Shown here piece after piece: positions 1 through 10,106 of a stretch of 64,000 bases of DNA. The translations under genes were made by a program, and so were the position numbers. The notes beneath the pieces are model-generated. The model was not told the origin of the DNA. It did no database searches and worked only from the letters and a program-made list of their open reading frames with translations. Source of the stretch: Chlorops oryzae (taxonomy: Eukaryota; Arthropoda; Insecta; Diptera; Chloropidae); the NCBI GenBank assembly GCA_020466095.1, contig CM035808.1, positions 9,393,012-9,457,011 of the forward strand. Reading direction: 5' to 3'. The number at the start of each line of letters is the position of its first letter. The stretch's first letter is position 1.

Positions 1-341
1 AAAGTCCGATTTTGGGGCAGTTTTGAGATTTTCGTAACAGACCCTAGTACTGGAGGTACCCCTAAAAATGGTCCGATCGGGTCCATTCTCGAACTTGTTC
101 TTACTCATGTCCCCGTGAGCACGCATACCGAATTTCGTCAAGATAGCTCAACTCTTTCGATAAAAAAAACTGTATACAGACAGACAGACAGACGGACAGA
201 CAGACGGACATGTCTAAATCGAATCTCCCGGTGACGCTGATCATTTCTATATATATTTTGTATGGTCTATCTCGACTGGTTCTGGGTGTTACACACAAAC
301 GCAATATACCCTCGACACAGAATGTGTCGGGTATAAAAACA
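1..341 (+). mobile_element. HINE (mini-me/DINE-1-like) element, 3' part, cut by the window edge
   Basis: The segment matches the 3' half of the complete copy at 60189-61040. It has the same 'ggtacccctaaaaatggtcc' block, a GTCY-type tract (agac/ggac units at 178-211), and the terminal hairpin in which TATACCCTCGACACA pairs with TGTGTCGGGTATA. Such tracts and a 3' hairpin are typical of mini-me/DINE-1 elements, which move as Helentron-dependent non-autonomous elements. Its 5' end lies outside the window. Confidence 0.75.
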
Positions 342-2177
342 GTCCAATGATTAGATACAAATAATTTCCTCCTTTCTGAACAATTTTCGTTGGATGAAAA
401 ATTTTTAGCATATTTATAGGGTAATTTTAATTTTGTTTTTTTTTTATATTTTAAATAAAAAATGTTCAAGGAGCACTCAGATGCACTTTGTGTACTTCAA
501 GAAGTTGATTGGTTATTATTTCTCTATATTTTAAGCAACTAATTAAAAAAATATTCATATTACTTTGGGAGCTATGGGCCAGAAAAGTTAAAAAGACGAG
601 AAAAATCATCATCAAAATCAAATTTTTGAAAGTTTTCCCATTTGTGCCTACTAAATGGAGTTTTTTGGCTTAGTTAGTACTAGAAATAGTATTAATGATT
701 GTAGGACTCAAACTTTATCATAGATAGAAAAATAAAATATTGAATGGGTTACGAGATATAGCCACAAGTAAGTGCGCAACTTAATTATCGGCTACACTTT
801 TTGAGATCGATTTAAGATAACTGCAGCCAATCTGACTAAACGAAATATGATGCGTTCCTATATTTATGAATTTCTTTCTTAAAATGCATTCAAATTAAAT
901 CTTAGAATCGATGATCTCAGCAATGTGTCACATTGTTATTGAACTTTCTCTCATGAGTCATGAACGATGGCCGCTTTAAAATTGCTTTAAGTTCGATTCT
1001 AAGTGTTAAAGTCTCAAATGAAGTTAGAAAAAAGCACATTAATCCAAAAATTGAGCTATTTTCTACTTTACTCTTTATAATTTTTCTCAGCTATCAGCTT
1101 TCAATGAACACTCTTTAAGAAAAACTCATCGAATAATTCTCCACAATTTTTTTGGTGCTCATCCTTAAAGTGTGCTACATTTCTCGCGAAAAAACTTTCC
1201 CACAATATTTGAAAAAAAAAATATTTTCCACGAATCGGAGCACACTTTCGAACATGAACGAAGGAAATATTAAGAACTTGATTTTGATGCGATAAAAGGC
1301 AATAAGGCGCTTTCGTGAATTGTCCAAGCTTCTGGTCTTTTGCCGCGTTTCATCGAATTCGTTTTCACTTTTGTATGATTTTTAGTTTTCAACATATTTA
1401 ATACTCTTTATTTTCGATGACGTATTTCCTGCGGCAATGAATGTTTCTGTGATTTTTTTTTTCTTCTAACTTTTGTTGTTGTTGTTGTTGTTTTTTGACG
1501 TATTTTTTCGTAGAGCGCTTTTCTTTTTCTAAACAATTTTAAGTGACTTTTTGGAGGTTCCTTATTGTGGTGTGTGCTTTGCGATTGTTTCTTCGACTTT
1601 CGCTTCGGTGGAAATCCTCTTTACGCTTTGCCATTACAATGGCATTACGAGGTGTCATTGTTATTATTCTTGTTTAACTTAATGTTTAAAAGCTTTTCCA
1701 CGCTTTTTCCATTACATTACAACGAAAAATGTACATCTGTGCGATGGTTGCCGGGGGGTCATTCGAATGCTATTTGACTTTTGCGTGTGTCGGTCTTTTT
1801 TGTAGGTTTTCTTAAGATTTAAAAATAAAATTTTAAAAATTTAAATGGAATTTCTTCTCATGGAATTTATATCACTCAATGATAGAAATTCGAGTTTGAG
1901 TTTTTGAGATTAAAGAGCTTCTATTTTCTTTCCCGAAAAAATCAAACCATAGAGTTTTAAGAGAGGATAATAACCTTCACTTTCATCTGTTGTATAATAA
2001 TGATGGGCGTCTAGGCAGCTGAATGAAAATGATTTGTTCTTTGTTTTAATATCAGTTATAAATATATTTTTAATATTTCGCATGAAAATCTGTCCCTAGT
2101 TCTTAGTTAACACTGAGATCCACACTCTGTCGTCGTGGCTTGTGAGTAATTTCTCCTTAGTTGGGACCCTTGGATGC
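342..2177. other. Intergenic stretch without a recognisable gene
   Basis: AT-rich sequence with short open frames but no signal peptide, splice pattern or family motif on either strand. A short GTT run lies near 1472-1490. A 70-codon frame at 1565-1777 shows no domain and is not called. Confidence 0.5.
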
Positions 2178-2480
2178 TTAATTATTATGCCTCGGAACTT
2201 GAATATGTATGTAAAAAAATGAAGAGAAAAAATTCAAAAAAATATTCAAAAAATATTCAAAAAAATTTTTAAAAATCAAAGAATTCAAAATATTCAAAAA
2301 AAATTCAAAAAAAAATTCAAACAAAAATGCAAAAATTTCACAGTCAAAAATTCCAAATTAGTTCGATTTAGTATGTCTAAATAACAAAACTGCCTACTTC
2401 AGTGAATAAAATATTCAAAAAGCACAGTTAAATGCAAAAAAAAATCAAAAAAATTCCAAATATTCAAAATCCGAGCTCTA
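2178..2480 (+). mobile_element. hAT-like MITE, A+T-rich ATTCAAAA type
   Basis: The ends are TATGCCTCGGAACTTGAA and, read inward from the right, TAGAGCTCGGATTTTGAA, an imperfect terminal inverted repeat of the hAT CTCGG kind. The body is mostly ATTCAAAA repeats. The left target copy TTAATTAT (2178-2185) is matched 7 of 8 by TTAATGAT at 3081-3088, beyond a second element inserted exactly at the right terminus. A paralogue lies at 12484-13073. At 2368-2370 this copy keeps a single TTA where the paralogue holds a PIF-like MITE. Confidence 0.65.
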
Positions 2481-3078
2481 CACAGAGAAAACAGTACATA
2501 ATAAATACCTAATAAAATATAACAAAATTAATCAGATATCTCTAAGGGTTTTTTTCAAGAAGAAAGTCTCATTATTGTAATAAGGAAAACCTTTTTGAAT
2601 AAGTCAAGAAGAAAACTTGTTGCTTTTATTATGTATTCTTATTGACTTTTTCAAAAAGATTTTCCTTATTAAATAAATTAAGAAGATTGTTTACCCATAA
2701 TCTTACAGGAACCTAATGAAATCAATAAGAATATCTTTATGAAAAAATCTAGAAGATAGCCGAAATAAATCAATAAGAAATCCATTTTTAATACAATTCA
2801 GTATAAAACCTAATGGAATCAAGAAGTGTTTCTCTATGGATTGTTTTTTTTTGGTGCCAAAAATAACGGATATTGAGTGCAAAAAATTGTGAATAACTAG
2901 TTTTCTTCTTGATTTCATATGTTTCCCTTCTTGATAAATTTAAAAAGATTTACCACATTAAAATAATAAGGAATCTCTTTGGAAAAATCTTCTCTTCCTT
3001 CTGCTGGGGTACCTCTTAGCCTAAAAACGTTTCATAGAGAAAATCTTCTTAAATCTATTAGGCAGTTTTGGCTCTGTG
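2481..3078. mobile_element. TA-flanked MITE with CACAGAG termini
   Basis: The element starts CACAGAGAAAAC and ends GGCTCTGTG, with TA on both sides (2479-2480 and 3079-3080). The interior is AT-rich, with many AAGAAGA/TCTTCTT and AATAAG motifs in both orientations. It belongs to the same group as 26883-27888. The TA duplication suggests a Tc1/mariner-superfamily origin; no transposase is encoded. Confidence 0.6.
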
Positions 3079-4337
3079 TATTAATGATCAATAGTTGGTG
3101 AATGGATGGTGATTCCGAATTGTCGTTGGACTTCGTCTTTTATAGCCATTAAATGCTGCCAAAAATCATTCCCTTCAAACCGTCTGATTGTTATAAGCTC
3201 GTTTTCCGATATCTAAATCAATCGTTGAACTCTTACTATCTCTGGCCCAATTCTTCAATTGGTCATGGCTTTACTACCGTTGACCCTGTTTCGCGTTTGT
3301 CATTATTTTACATACATTTCGCGCTGGTTGCTAACTATTCAATCTACTGTCGAAATGATGCCTTGCCGTCGGTGAAAGTGTCGTGTCTCCTCACGGTGCG
3401 GCGTGAAGATCAGTATCGAATTTGGCCACTAAATTCAGTGTTCCGTCTTGTTTTTGGTATTCACATTCGTCCAGTTTCTATATTGATCTATTTCTTAAGC
3501 ACTACCAATCAATGCAATGATCCATACATATAATAAACGGCTTAGAGCTGGCATTGTGACGTTATAATTGTGACCGTTTCATTAAATCTTTCTCACTAGA
3601 TATAATTTTATTTCTGCTATTCAAATAAGATCTTCATCTTGCCAGTCATTCCTGTTCATTCATTCAAAAATGAAGACTTTATGTATTTCCTAGCACCTGC
3701 AGAAAATTCTTCTTTTAACAGTAGTCATCTCCGGTCACAACAAACAGTTAAAGAAAATTATGGGGACAGCAATGCATTTTTATAGTCTTCGAGTACTTAT
3801 AATTGAGAAGATTTCTCGTGAAACTCGTTCGTCCTTCGAGCGTATGTTCTCAAATATTTGACTTGCCCAAAGTTTGGCTTAAAATGTCCCAGATAAAATA
3901 ATAAAAAAGTTCCTGAGAACTCTATTTACTGTCCCCTTTTTGTCTTCGGCTGCAACCGCTATGCACAACACTTGGAAAATAAGGACAAAATTCTTTTTAT
4001 ATTTTTCTCCTCATTCTTCTCAACAAGTATTTTCTTTTCATCACTTAGCGCCATCGTAATCATCATCAACGCTGCCATCGTCATTATCATCATTGTGCTC
4101 ATCAGTCGTTGGCAAGTTCGTTGTCAACTTTTTAATGTTTAATTTGAAGTTAAATTTGCTGTGTTGTTAGTTCCGTTATATTTCCCCTTTCACCATCGCG
4201 CGCCCATAAGTAGTCTACTATTTTCGTTCATTTTATTTCTGCTGCCTTTTATGTCTTTTATTAGTTGGTTCGTTGTTTGACTAAAAAAGTGTAACTGCAG
4301 CTGCGGCTGCAATTGCACTTGCACTTGTCGGCGACTG

Positions 4338-4372
4338 TTCTGCTCTGCTCTGCTCTGCTCAGCTCTGCTCTG
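4338..4372. repeat. (CTGCT)n short tandem repeat
   Basis: About six CTGCT units with one CAGCT interruption, inside a locally GC-rich CTGCAGCTGCGGCTGC segment. A (GT)n tract split by TTT follows at 4773-4812. Confidence 0.8.
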
Positions 4373-4772
4373 TGTCGTACTCGACTGACGTTAATGCCGC
4401 ATTTATTTTCACTTCCGTTTTGATGGAAGTTTATGGTTGCTTGTAATTTTCTTACAGCAATTTTCGTTCTTCTACTCTTTGTGTACCGTTACGTACGCTG
4501 GTACGCTTTGAGGTCGTCTACAATTTTGACTTTTCCGCCAGCATCTTTGTATATTATTTCGTTTAAACTTGCATTACTCTGTAATTTGAAATTGGGGGTG
4601 GTAGGGTAAGCAAATATCAACAAGCCACAATGGGAAAATAGAATATGTTGAATTGTTGTTCGAAAAAATAAGAATAAAGCAGCCAAAAAATCGAGCAACA
4701 TTCCTAGTTTCTAGAGTAACAAATTCTGCTTAAACGACGAATAAACTGTTGATTGCACATTATGTGATTTTG

Positions 4773-4812
4773 CAGTGTGTGTGTGTGTTTTTGTGTTTTT
4801 GTGTGTGTGTGA
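4773..4812. repeat. (GT)n microsatellite
   Basis: GT dinucleotide runs interrupted by short T stretches. Confidence 0.85.
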
Positions 4813-5095
4813 GCACTCGTCTGGGAATTGTCTGCAGATTTTAAACTCTTTTAGTTAACATATGTAAACAAATTTATGCGATGGCAGCTGATTTGCCAAG
4901 AATCAAGATGAAATGACTCTTTTACTGATCTGAAGTTGATTTTCATCTTCTCTTCTCGATATAAAAAAAAATAATAATATTAAAAATCAATTAAAAAGGG
5001 AATCGTTTTCATAATTCCAATGTTAAATCAATAGTCACCTCACAGTATAAGCTCAATTTGTATTCGAAAGTTACCGCTTCTTACAACATCGTCAC

Positions 5096-5373
5096 TACCC
5101 AGCGGCTAAAATACTGCTTACAAAAGCGATGAACTGCAACACTTTTCGTAGGCCGTAGGCGGTAATGCATACGACCTCATATACCATCCTAGTATACTTT
5201 TGTTCGAGCGTAGCCGTTTTTGTAGGGTGAACGTCTACCACCACCACATAAAATAAGCTAAGTATTCGTAGGCAGGTCACTTACAGTCTCGTATACTTTG
5301 TAAGCTATTGGTGGGCAGTTCGCCTACAATCTCGTATACTTTGTAGGCGGTAGGCACTGTTGACCGCTGGGTA
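5096..5373. mobile_element. Hairpin MITE with TACCCAGCGG termini
   Basis: The element begins TACCCAGCGG and ends CCGCTGGGTA, a perfect inverted repeat. Internal motifs such as GTAGGC, GTATAC and CTCGTATACTTTG recur directly and inverted. It sits 17 bp from a sister element with nearly the same ends, so the two probably belong to one family. No coding capacity. Confidence 0.6.
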
Positions 5374-5390
5374 TTAGACCTTCAACGAAA

Positions 5391-5763
5391 ACCCAGCCGG
5401 AACTGTGTACAGAAAGTACCCGATTACTGCCATTGCACCAAGTACGATATGCACAACACTATGCTGATATACAAAACGTATGCACTTTTGTTAAAAACTG
5501 CCCTAGGCTGGTGCGGTGGTGTGATAACTCTGGGTTCGAAGTAGATAGCAGCTGTATATGGGCATACTTCGTGTGTTTTCGTTGCTAAAGCACATTGCTG
5601 TATACAACGTGTACTTCGTGCCGTTCGGCTTCGGTTGCTTTCTTCGGTTCTGCATACTTGCTATGCACCAAGTGTATCGTGTAGTAGGCAGTCAACTATT
5701 TCATTTTTGCCTATTAACTACTCTGTACACTGAGTGCCTAGTAACTACAAGGCCCGGCTGGGT
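5391..5763. mobile_element. Hairpin MITE with ACCCAGCCGG termini
   Basis: The ends ACCCAGCCGG and CCGGCTGGGT are perfect inverted repeats. The interior shares GTAC/GTAT/AGGCA motifs with the neighbour at 5096-5373. No coding capacity; the 75-codon frame inside is treated as chance. Confidence 0.6.
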
Positions 5764-6159
5764 ATCAGCTATCGGTATTCAATAAGTAGTTTTCCTTTTC
5801 CATCGCTTTGAGCTTTTAAATTAGGAAAAAAAGAATCCAAATGAGCGAAGAATGTGTGTGGAATTTCAGCTTAAGGGCTCTCGAATTTTCTTCATATTAT
5901 TATCCTCATATTTGATGAACATTTCAGACCCATTGCATTCACAGTCGAATCTTTCTATAACGAAGTATGTATCTCTATAACGCATTTTTCTTCCGGTCAT
6001 TTCAAATTTGTTATAGATAGTTGCGACTTTTCTATAAATCTATAATCTGTATTATCTATATAACCAAATGACTCGACGATAACCACGATCTAGAGATGGC
6101 AACGTGACGTGATCGTGATCGTGAAATTCATGAAAGAACAAGAATTTATGTGCATCAAG

Positions 6160-6566
6160 TTAGCTTGCACTTTTTTGAATTTCCCGAAAAAAATTATTGT
6201 GCTGTAATGTGCCCAGTTTGTGCTATCATGTGCCGTTTCGAAAAAAAAAGTTCCTCAAGGGATGCCATTTTTATGAGGAGGTCCTTTTTTTCGTGTCAAG
6301 TTAGCTTGCACTTTTTTGAATTTCCCGAAAAAAATTATTGTGCTGCAATGTACCCAGTTTGTGCTATCATGTGCCGTTTCGAAAAAAAAAGTTCCTCAAG
6401 GGATGCCATTTTTATGAGGAGGTCCTTTTTTCGTGTCAAGTTAGCTTGCACTTTTTCCAATTTCCCAAAAAAAATTATTGTGCTGCAATGTGCCCAGTTT
6501 GTGCTATCATGTGCCGTTTCGAAAAAAAAAGTTTCTCAAGGGATGCCATTTTTATGAGGAGGTCCA
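6160..6566 (+). repeat. Tandem repeat, about 2.9 units of 140-141 bp
   Basis: Units start at 6160, 6301 and 6441, each beginning TTAGCTTGCACTTTTT and ending near ATGAGGAGGTCC. They differ by only a few bases, so the expansion is recent. Unit 1 is 141 bp (47 codons), which lets an open frame run through several units; that frame has no start context or motif and is not called a gene. Confidence 0.85.
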
Positions 6567-7169
6567 CACACTTGCAATAAAACTTATCATGTTTCCATAC
6601 AGTTTTATAGCCTTATAAGGCACCATATTCATAGAAATATTTTTAAATAAAATTTTGATAAAATTCCAATATTGTGTGGAAAATTTGAACTCCTCTAATG
6701 CAGAGCGATTTAAGGCTTTTTGATTTTATGGAAAAATTTTTGATTTAATCCTGAAAAACTTTTCATAAATTCCGGCGTGATCGTGAATTTTCGTGCAAGG
6801 TTAAAAATAAAGTCGGGATCGGCGTGATCATGAGTGATGTGAATGAAAATTTACTCACAATTGACATCTCTACTACGGACCCCTATGATTTTTCAAAGTG
6901 TTCGAATAATGAGATTCTAATTTAGTTAAAAGACGATTGATATTTTTCAAGATCAACAGTATGTTATGAATCAACATGAAGGCAGTCGATGACTGTCACT
7001 GAGCGAGTGACACATAATTCCAAAGAGCAATAAACTAAACGGAATGCTCGATTCTAAATAATCCCATAGAAAAACCTTTTCGATTAACTTGTTTTCTAAA
7101 CGAGGTGTGTGAGATTTAATTGAATTTCCATGCGGTAAAAATTGCATTACAATTGAACCGAGACAGAAA
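6567..7169. other. Upstream region of the first FPQ peptide gene
   Basis: No other gene is seen. The last 90 bp before the TATA box (GAATTTCCATGCG and neighbours) also lie upstream of the 19.2 kb paralogue, so this is the part of the promoter region retained between paralogues; further upstream similarity fades. Confidence 0.5.
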
Positions 7170-7203
7170 TATTTAAATAATTGCGATTTCAGTATATCGC
7201 TCA
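7170..7203 (+). promoter_or_regulatory. Core promoter of first FPQ peptide gene (TATA + initiator)
   Basis: TATTTAAATA starts exactly 33 bp before the A of the initiator CTCAGTT (predicted start 7203). The same spacing occurs before the three paralogues, supporting both the transcription start and a 94-nt leader. Confidence 0.65.
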
Positions 7204-7296
7204 GTTCAAGCTGAAACGTGTCGATAAGCGGAATTGAAAAGAAGACGCAAAAATATTTTCTTTGCACGCGAATTTCGGAGTGAAAAAACTAGCGAA

Positions 7297-7524
7297 ATGA
7301 AATTATTGATTGCTTTTTTTGTGTGCTTAATTTTCATAATTTTTCAAACGCTGCAAATTAATGCGTTTCCGCAGGCAGACAGAATCGTTTGGGATAGCAA
7401 GCCGAAAACAGAAAGCCCAAAGGTTTCCGTAGAGTCACGATCCCGATTTTATCCTGCACCACATGTGAATGATGAAAGACAAAACAAAATAAACGACCTT
7501 TTTGGACCATTGAAAGAACATTAG
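7297..7524 (+). CDS. Small secreted peptide, FPQ family type A, copy 1
   Basis: 75-residue precursor of unknown function. Residues 1 to about 23 form a signal peptide (MKLLIAFFVCLIF core, ending near INA), and the mature chain opens FPQADRIVWDSKPKT. The second half holds SRSRFYPAPHV and ends FGPLKEH. It has no cysteine after the signal. The start is the first ATG after the predicted cap site, in context CGAA-ATG. The gene has no intron, and AATAAA lies 25 bp after the stop (7550-7555). Copy 2 at 19282 matches closely, including the short 3' UTR. Secretion and a short, promoter-sharing gene family suggest an immune or reproductive effector, but no known family was recognised and no activity can be read from the sequence. 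Confidence 0.75.
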   Translation: MKLLIAFFVCLIFIIFQTLQINAFPQADRIVWDSKPKTESPKVSVESRSRFYPAPHVNDERQNKINDLFGPLKEH

Positions 7525-7555
7525 AAAGTGTCTTAAGGATAATAACTTTAATAAA

Positions 7556-7876
7556 ATTAAATGGCCGATAACCTGTCGTAAAGATTAGTGCCTTAGATTT
7601 AAGTTAAAGTCATCTTTGTATTATGATTTATAACAAAATAAATAAATAAATAAATAAAATTAAAAATTAACACATCCGGACTTTATTTTAATCAAACTTC
7701 TAGAGAGTTTCAGCTAATGTGGGTAGAGATGGTGATTTTCTTCTTCTTTTTTTCTCGTGGTCGGCGGGCTTTTCTTATCCACGGGTCAGTGCCTAATCTT
7801 AAAATATAAAATATTGAATTTCTTCTTCCTCATTTCTATTATCAATGCACTAGCAGAATCAAAACAATCGGATCAT
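7556..7876. other. Short gene-free gap
   Basis: 3' flank of copy 1 with an AATA run (about 7638-7660) and a small GC-richer patch near 7755-7795. No gene seen. Confidence 0.5.
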
Positions 7877-7950
7877 TTTTAAATAAACGGAGATTTCAAT
7901 GTATCGCTCAGTTCAAGTTGAAACGTGTCGATAAGCGGAATTGAAATGAT
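7877..7950 (+). pseudogene. Promoter and leader remnant of a fifth FPQ peptide gene
   Basis: A TTTTAAATA box, the CTCAGTT initiator (A at 7910) and the leader GAAACGTGTCGATAAGCGG match the four intact genes, with the same 33-bp spacing. Similarity stops after about 40 nt of leader; a few bases later (7970) the nested transposon block starts. No coding part is found downstream of that block at 10535, so the copy lacks its protein part. Either the duplication was partial or the body was deleted when elements inserted. Confidence 0.65.
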
Positions 7951-8819
7951 GTCGGATAATAAAGGCTCCGTTACTCTTGATTGAACGTAACTTAACTTTA
8001 CTGATTTAATCAGCTGATTTGATATGTTAAGTACATTTTGTATGGGAGCATCTACTGAAAGCTTAATTTGACTTAAGATAGAAATCTGTGGGATACAGAT
8101 TTCTACACAGGGAAAAAATCAACCAGAAAACTGATTAAATCAAAAGGAAAAACATAAAAAATGGCTTCAACAAGGAATATTTTTATTTTAAAAATTTTTC
8201 TTATTGGAAAAAATAAAGTTTTTCCTTTTAAATCAACCATATTTCAGGTCGAATTGAAATGATAATTTTCAAAAATGGATTTAAATTTAAATTGTTGAAC
8301 TAACCACGGACATAATTGAAATGACAAGATAATTTTTAAAATAAAGTTTTCTAAAATACCTATAAAAGAACAAATGTCAAAACAAACTTAATTACCGTTC
8401 AAAGCAAATGGCCACAGATCCCTTTGCTGAGCATAACCCCAAAAATAGCTTATAAACCAAATGAGAATTATACCGAACGAAAAGAAATGTAATTAAACAT
8501 ATTTCCTTTCAAATCAACCAATAATGTTGTTGACTCAACAAATTTTCAAAATCAAAAGGACTGTGAACAGTGCTCGGTCTTGAAAATTTTTAAAGGTGGT
8601 AGATTTTTAAAGAATAAATGGTAGATTTTTTAAAAAGGAGTAGATTTGAAATTATTTCATATAGTAATACCACAAAGGCGTGTTAAAGACGTTGTAAAGT
8701 CGGAAAATCGGAAAAATCCGACTTCTTAACAATTTTTTAAACTTTTTTTGTATCTTGCACAACTCTTTAAGCCGTTAAAATTTTCCGATTTTCCAAAACC
8801 TTTGTTAATACCCCTAATA

Positions 8820-10106
8820 TTAGGTGTAGTAAAAAGAAATCCATTATTTTCCAATAGATGGCGTTATTTATCTGCATCTCGCGTTGTATAAGTCCGATCG
8901 TGTTTCGCTAGGGGGCATTAGAAAGATGACAGTTCCTACTAAAAAAGCTTTTTCGACACTGTTTTGATTGATTGATTCAGTTTTGTTTGAGAGCTTGTCA
9001 AAGATGGACATCAGCAGAGAGAAAATTCGCTACATTTTACAGTTTTTCTTCGATAAGGGAGAAAACGCAAGCCAGGCGGCTGAAAATGTGAATAGCGTTT
9101 ATGGACCTGATACTGTAACAGCCAATCATGCGCAATTTTGGTTTCGTCGATTCCGTTCCGGTAATTTCGGTGTCAAGGATGCACCACGCACTGGAAGGCC
9201 AATTGTCGAAAATGTCGATAAAATCATGGAAATTATCGAGTCCGACCGTCATGTTAGCACTGTTTCGATTGCAAAAGAGCTAAAGATTGCACAAAAAACC
9301 GTTTGGAACCATTTGAATAAGGCTGGATACACAAAGAAGCTCGATGTATGGGTGCCACACGAGTTAACGCAAAAAAACCTCATAGACCGAATTTCCATCT
9401 GCGAATCGCTGCTGAACCGCAACAAAATCGACCAATTTCTGAAGCGTTTGGTGACTGGTGATGAAAAGTGGGTCACTTACGACAACGTCAAGCGAAAACG
9501 GTCGTGGTCGAAACACTGTGAACCGGCGGAAACGGTGGCCAAGCCAGGATTGACGGCCAGGAAGGTTTTGCTGTGTGTTTGGTGGGATTGGCAGGGAATA
9601 ATCTACTATGAGCTGCTCCCATACGGCAAAACTCTTAACTCGGAACTCTACTGTCAACAATTGGACCGTCTGAAGGAAGCAATCGCGCATAAGCGGCCAG
9701 CTTTGGACAATAGGAGAGGAATTGTGTTCCATCAGGACAACGCCAGGCCACACACATCGATAGTGACTCGCCAGAAGCTCCGGGAGTTTGGTTGGGAGGT
9801 TCTTCTGCATCCACCTTATAGTCCGGACCTGGCACCAAGTGATTACCATCTGTTCCTGTCCATGGCGAACAATTTTGCTGGTGAAACATTCGCTTCAAGA
9901 GAGGCTTCTGAAATTCGACTGTCTCAATTTTTTGCTAATAGGAACGAGGGCTTCTATGAGAGAGGCATAATGAAATAACCTTTAAAATGGCAACAAGTTA
10001 TCGAACAAAACGGCGCATATTTGACCTAAATCGGGTCATTCTAACTATCTTAAATAAAGCCCTCAATTTAATGCAAAAATAATGGATTTATTTTTACTAC
10101 ACCTAA
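8820..10106 (+). mobile_element. mariner element, 1287 bp, inserted at TA
   Basis: The terminal repeats start TTAGGTGTAGTAAAAA and match for about 30 bp with one or two differences. TA flanks both sides (8818-8819 and 10107-10108). Length and layout are those of a complete mariner with one transposase gene. It is the innermost, hence youngest, element of the nest. Confidence 0.92.
9004..9978 (+). CDS. mariner transposase, ending 17 residues early at a stop codon
   Basis: DD34D transposase that binds the element's inverted repeats, cuts and re-joins DNA at TA sites. The N-terminal half holds two helix-turn-helix regions (residues about 1-110, with the linker signature GRP and the WVPHEL motif at about 120-125). 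The catalytic aspartates are in TGDEKW, HQDNARPH and APSDYHLF, with exactly 34 residues between the second and third. The usual start is the ATG of MDISREK; an in-frame ATG 12 codons upstream gives an atypical extension. After GIMK a TAA replaces the expected leucine, and the reading frame beyond continues as a normal mariner C-terminus (PLKWQQ, EQNG) to a second stop at about 10036. The 324-residue product is therefore slightly short and may be inactive. The subfamily is not assigned with confidence; it resembles mellifera/capitata-like members. Confidence 0.93.
   Translation: MDISREKIRYILQFFFDKGENASQAAENVNSVYGPDTVTANHAQFWFRRFRSGNFGVKDAPRTGRPIVENVDKIMEIIESDRHVSTVSIAKELKIAQKTVWNHLNKAGYTKKLDVWVPHELTQKNLIDRISICESLLNRNKIDQFLKRLVTGDEKWVTYDNVKRKRSWSKHCEPAETVAKPGLTARKVLLCVWWDWQGIIYYELLPYGKTLNSELYCQQLDRLKEAIAHKRPALDNRRGIVFHQDNARPHTSIVTRQKLREFGWEVLLHPPYSPDLAPSDYHLFLSMANNFAGETFASREASEIRLSQFFANRNEGFYERGIMK

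Larger units (their letters stand above)
3089..5095. other. Intergenic stretch without a recognisable gene
   Basis: No supported gene on either strand. The part near 3140-3530 is less AT-rich than its surroundings and holds a 126-codon open frame, but there is no signal peptide, domain or splice context. Simple repeats at 4338-4372 and 4773-4812 are listed separately. Confidence 0.45.

Noticed and set aside
3153..3533. 126-codon plus-strand open frame
   Set aside because: No signal peptide, transmembrane pattern, domain motif or splice context, and no paralogue in the window; composition alone is not enough.
6150..6557. 135-codon open frame with repeated cysteine-containing units
   Set aside because: It simply follows the 140-141 bp tandem repeat; 141 is divisible by three, so the frame stays open by arithmetic. 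The units read open in more than one frame.
9364..9849. Long antisense frames opposite the mariner gene
   Set aside because: Shadows of a real, motif-bearing transposase on the other strand.
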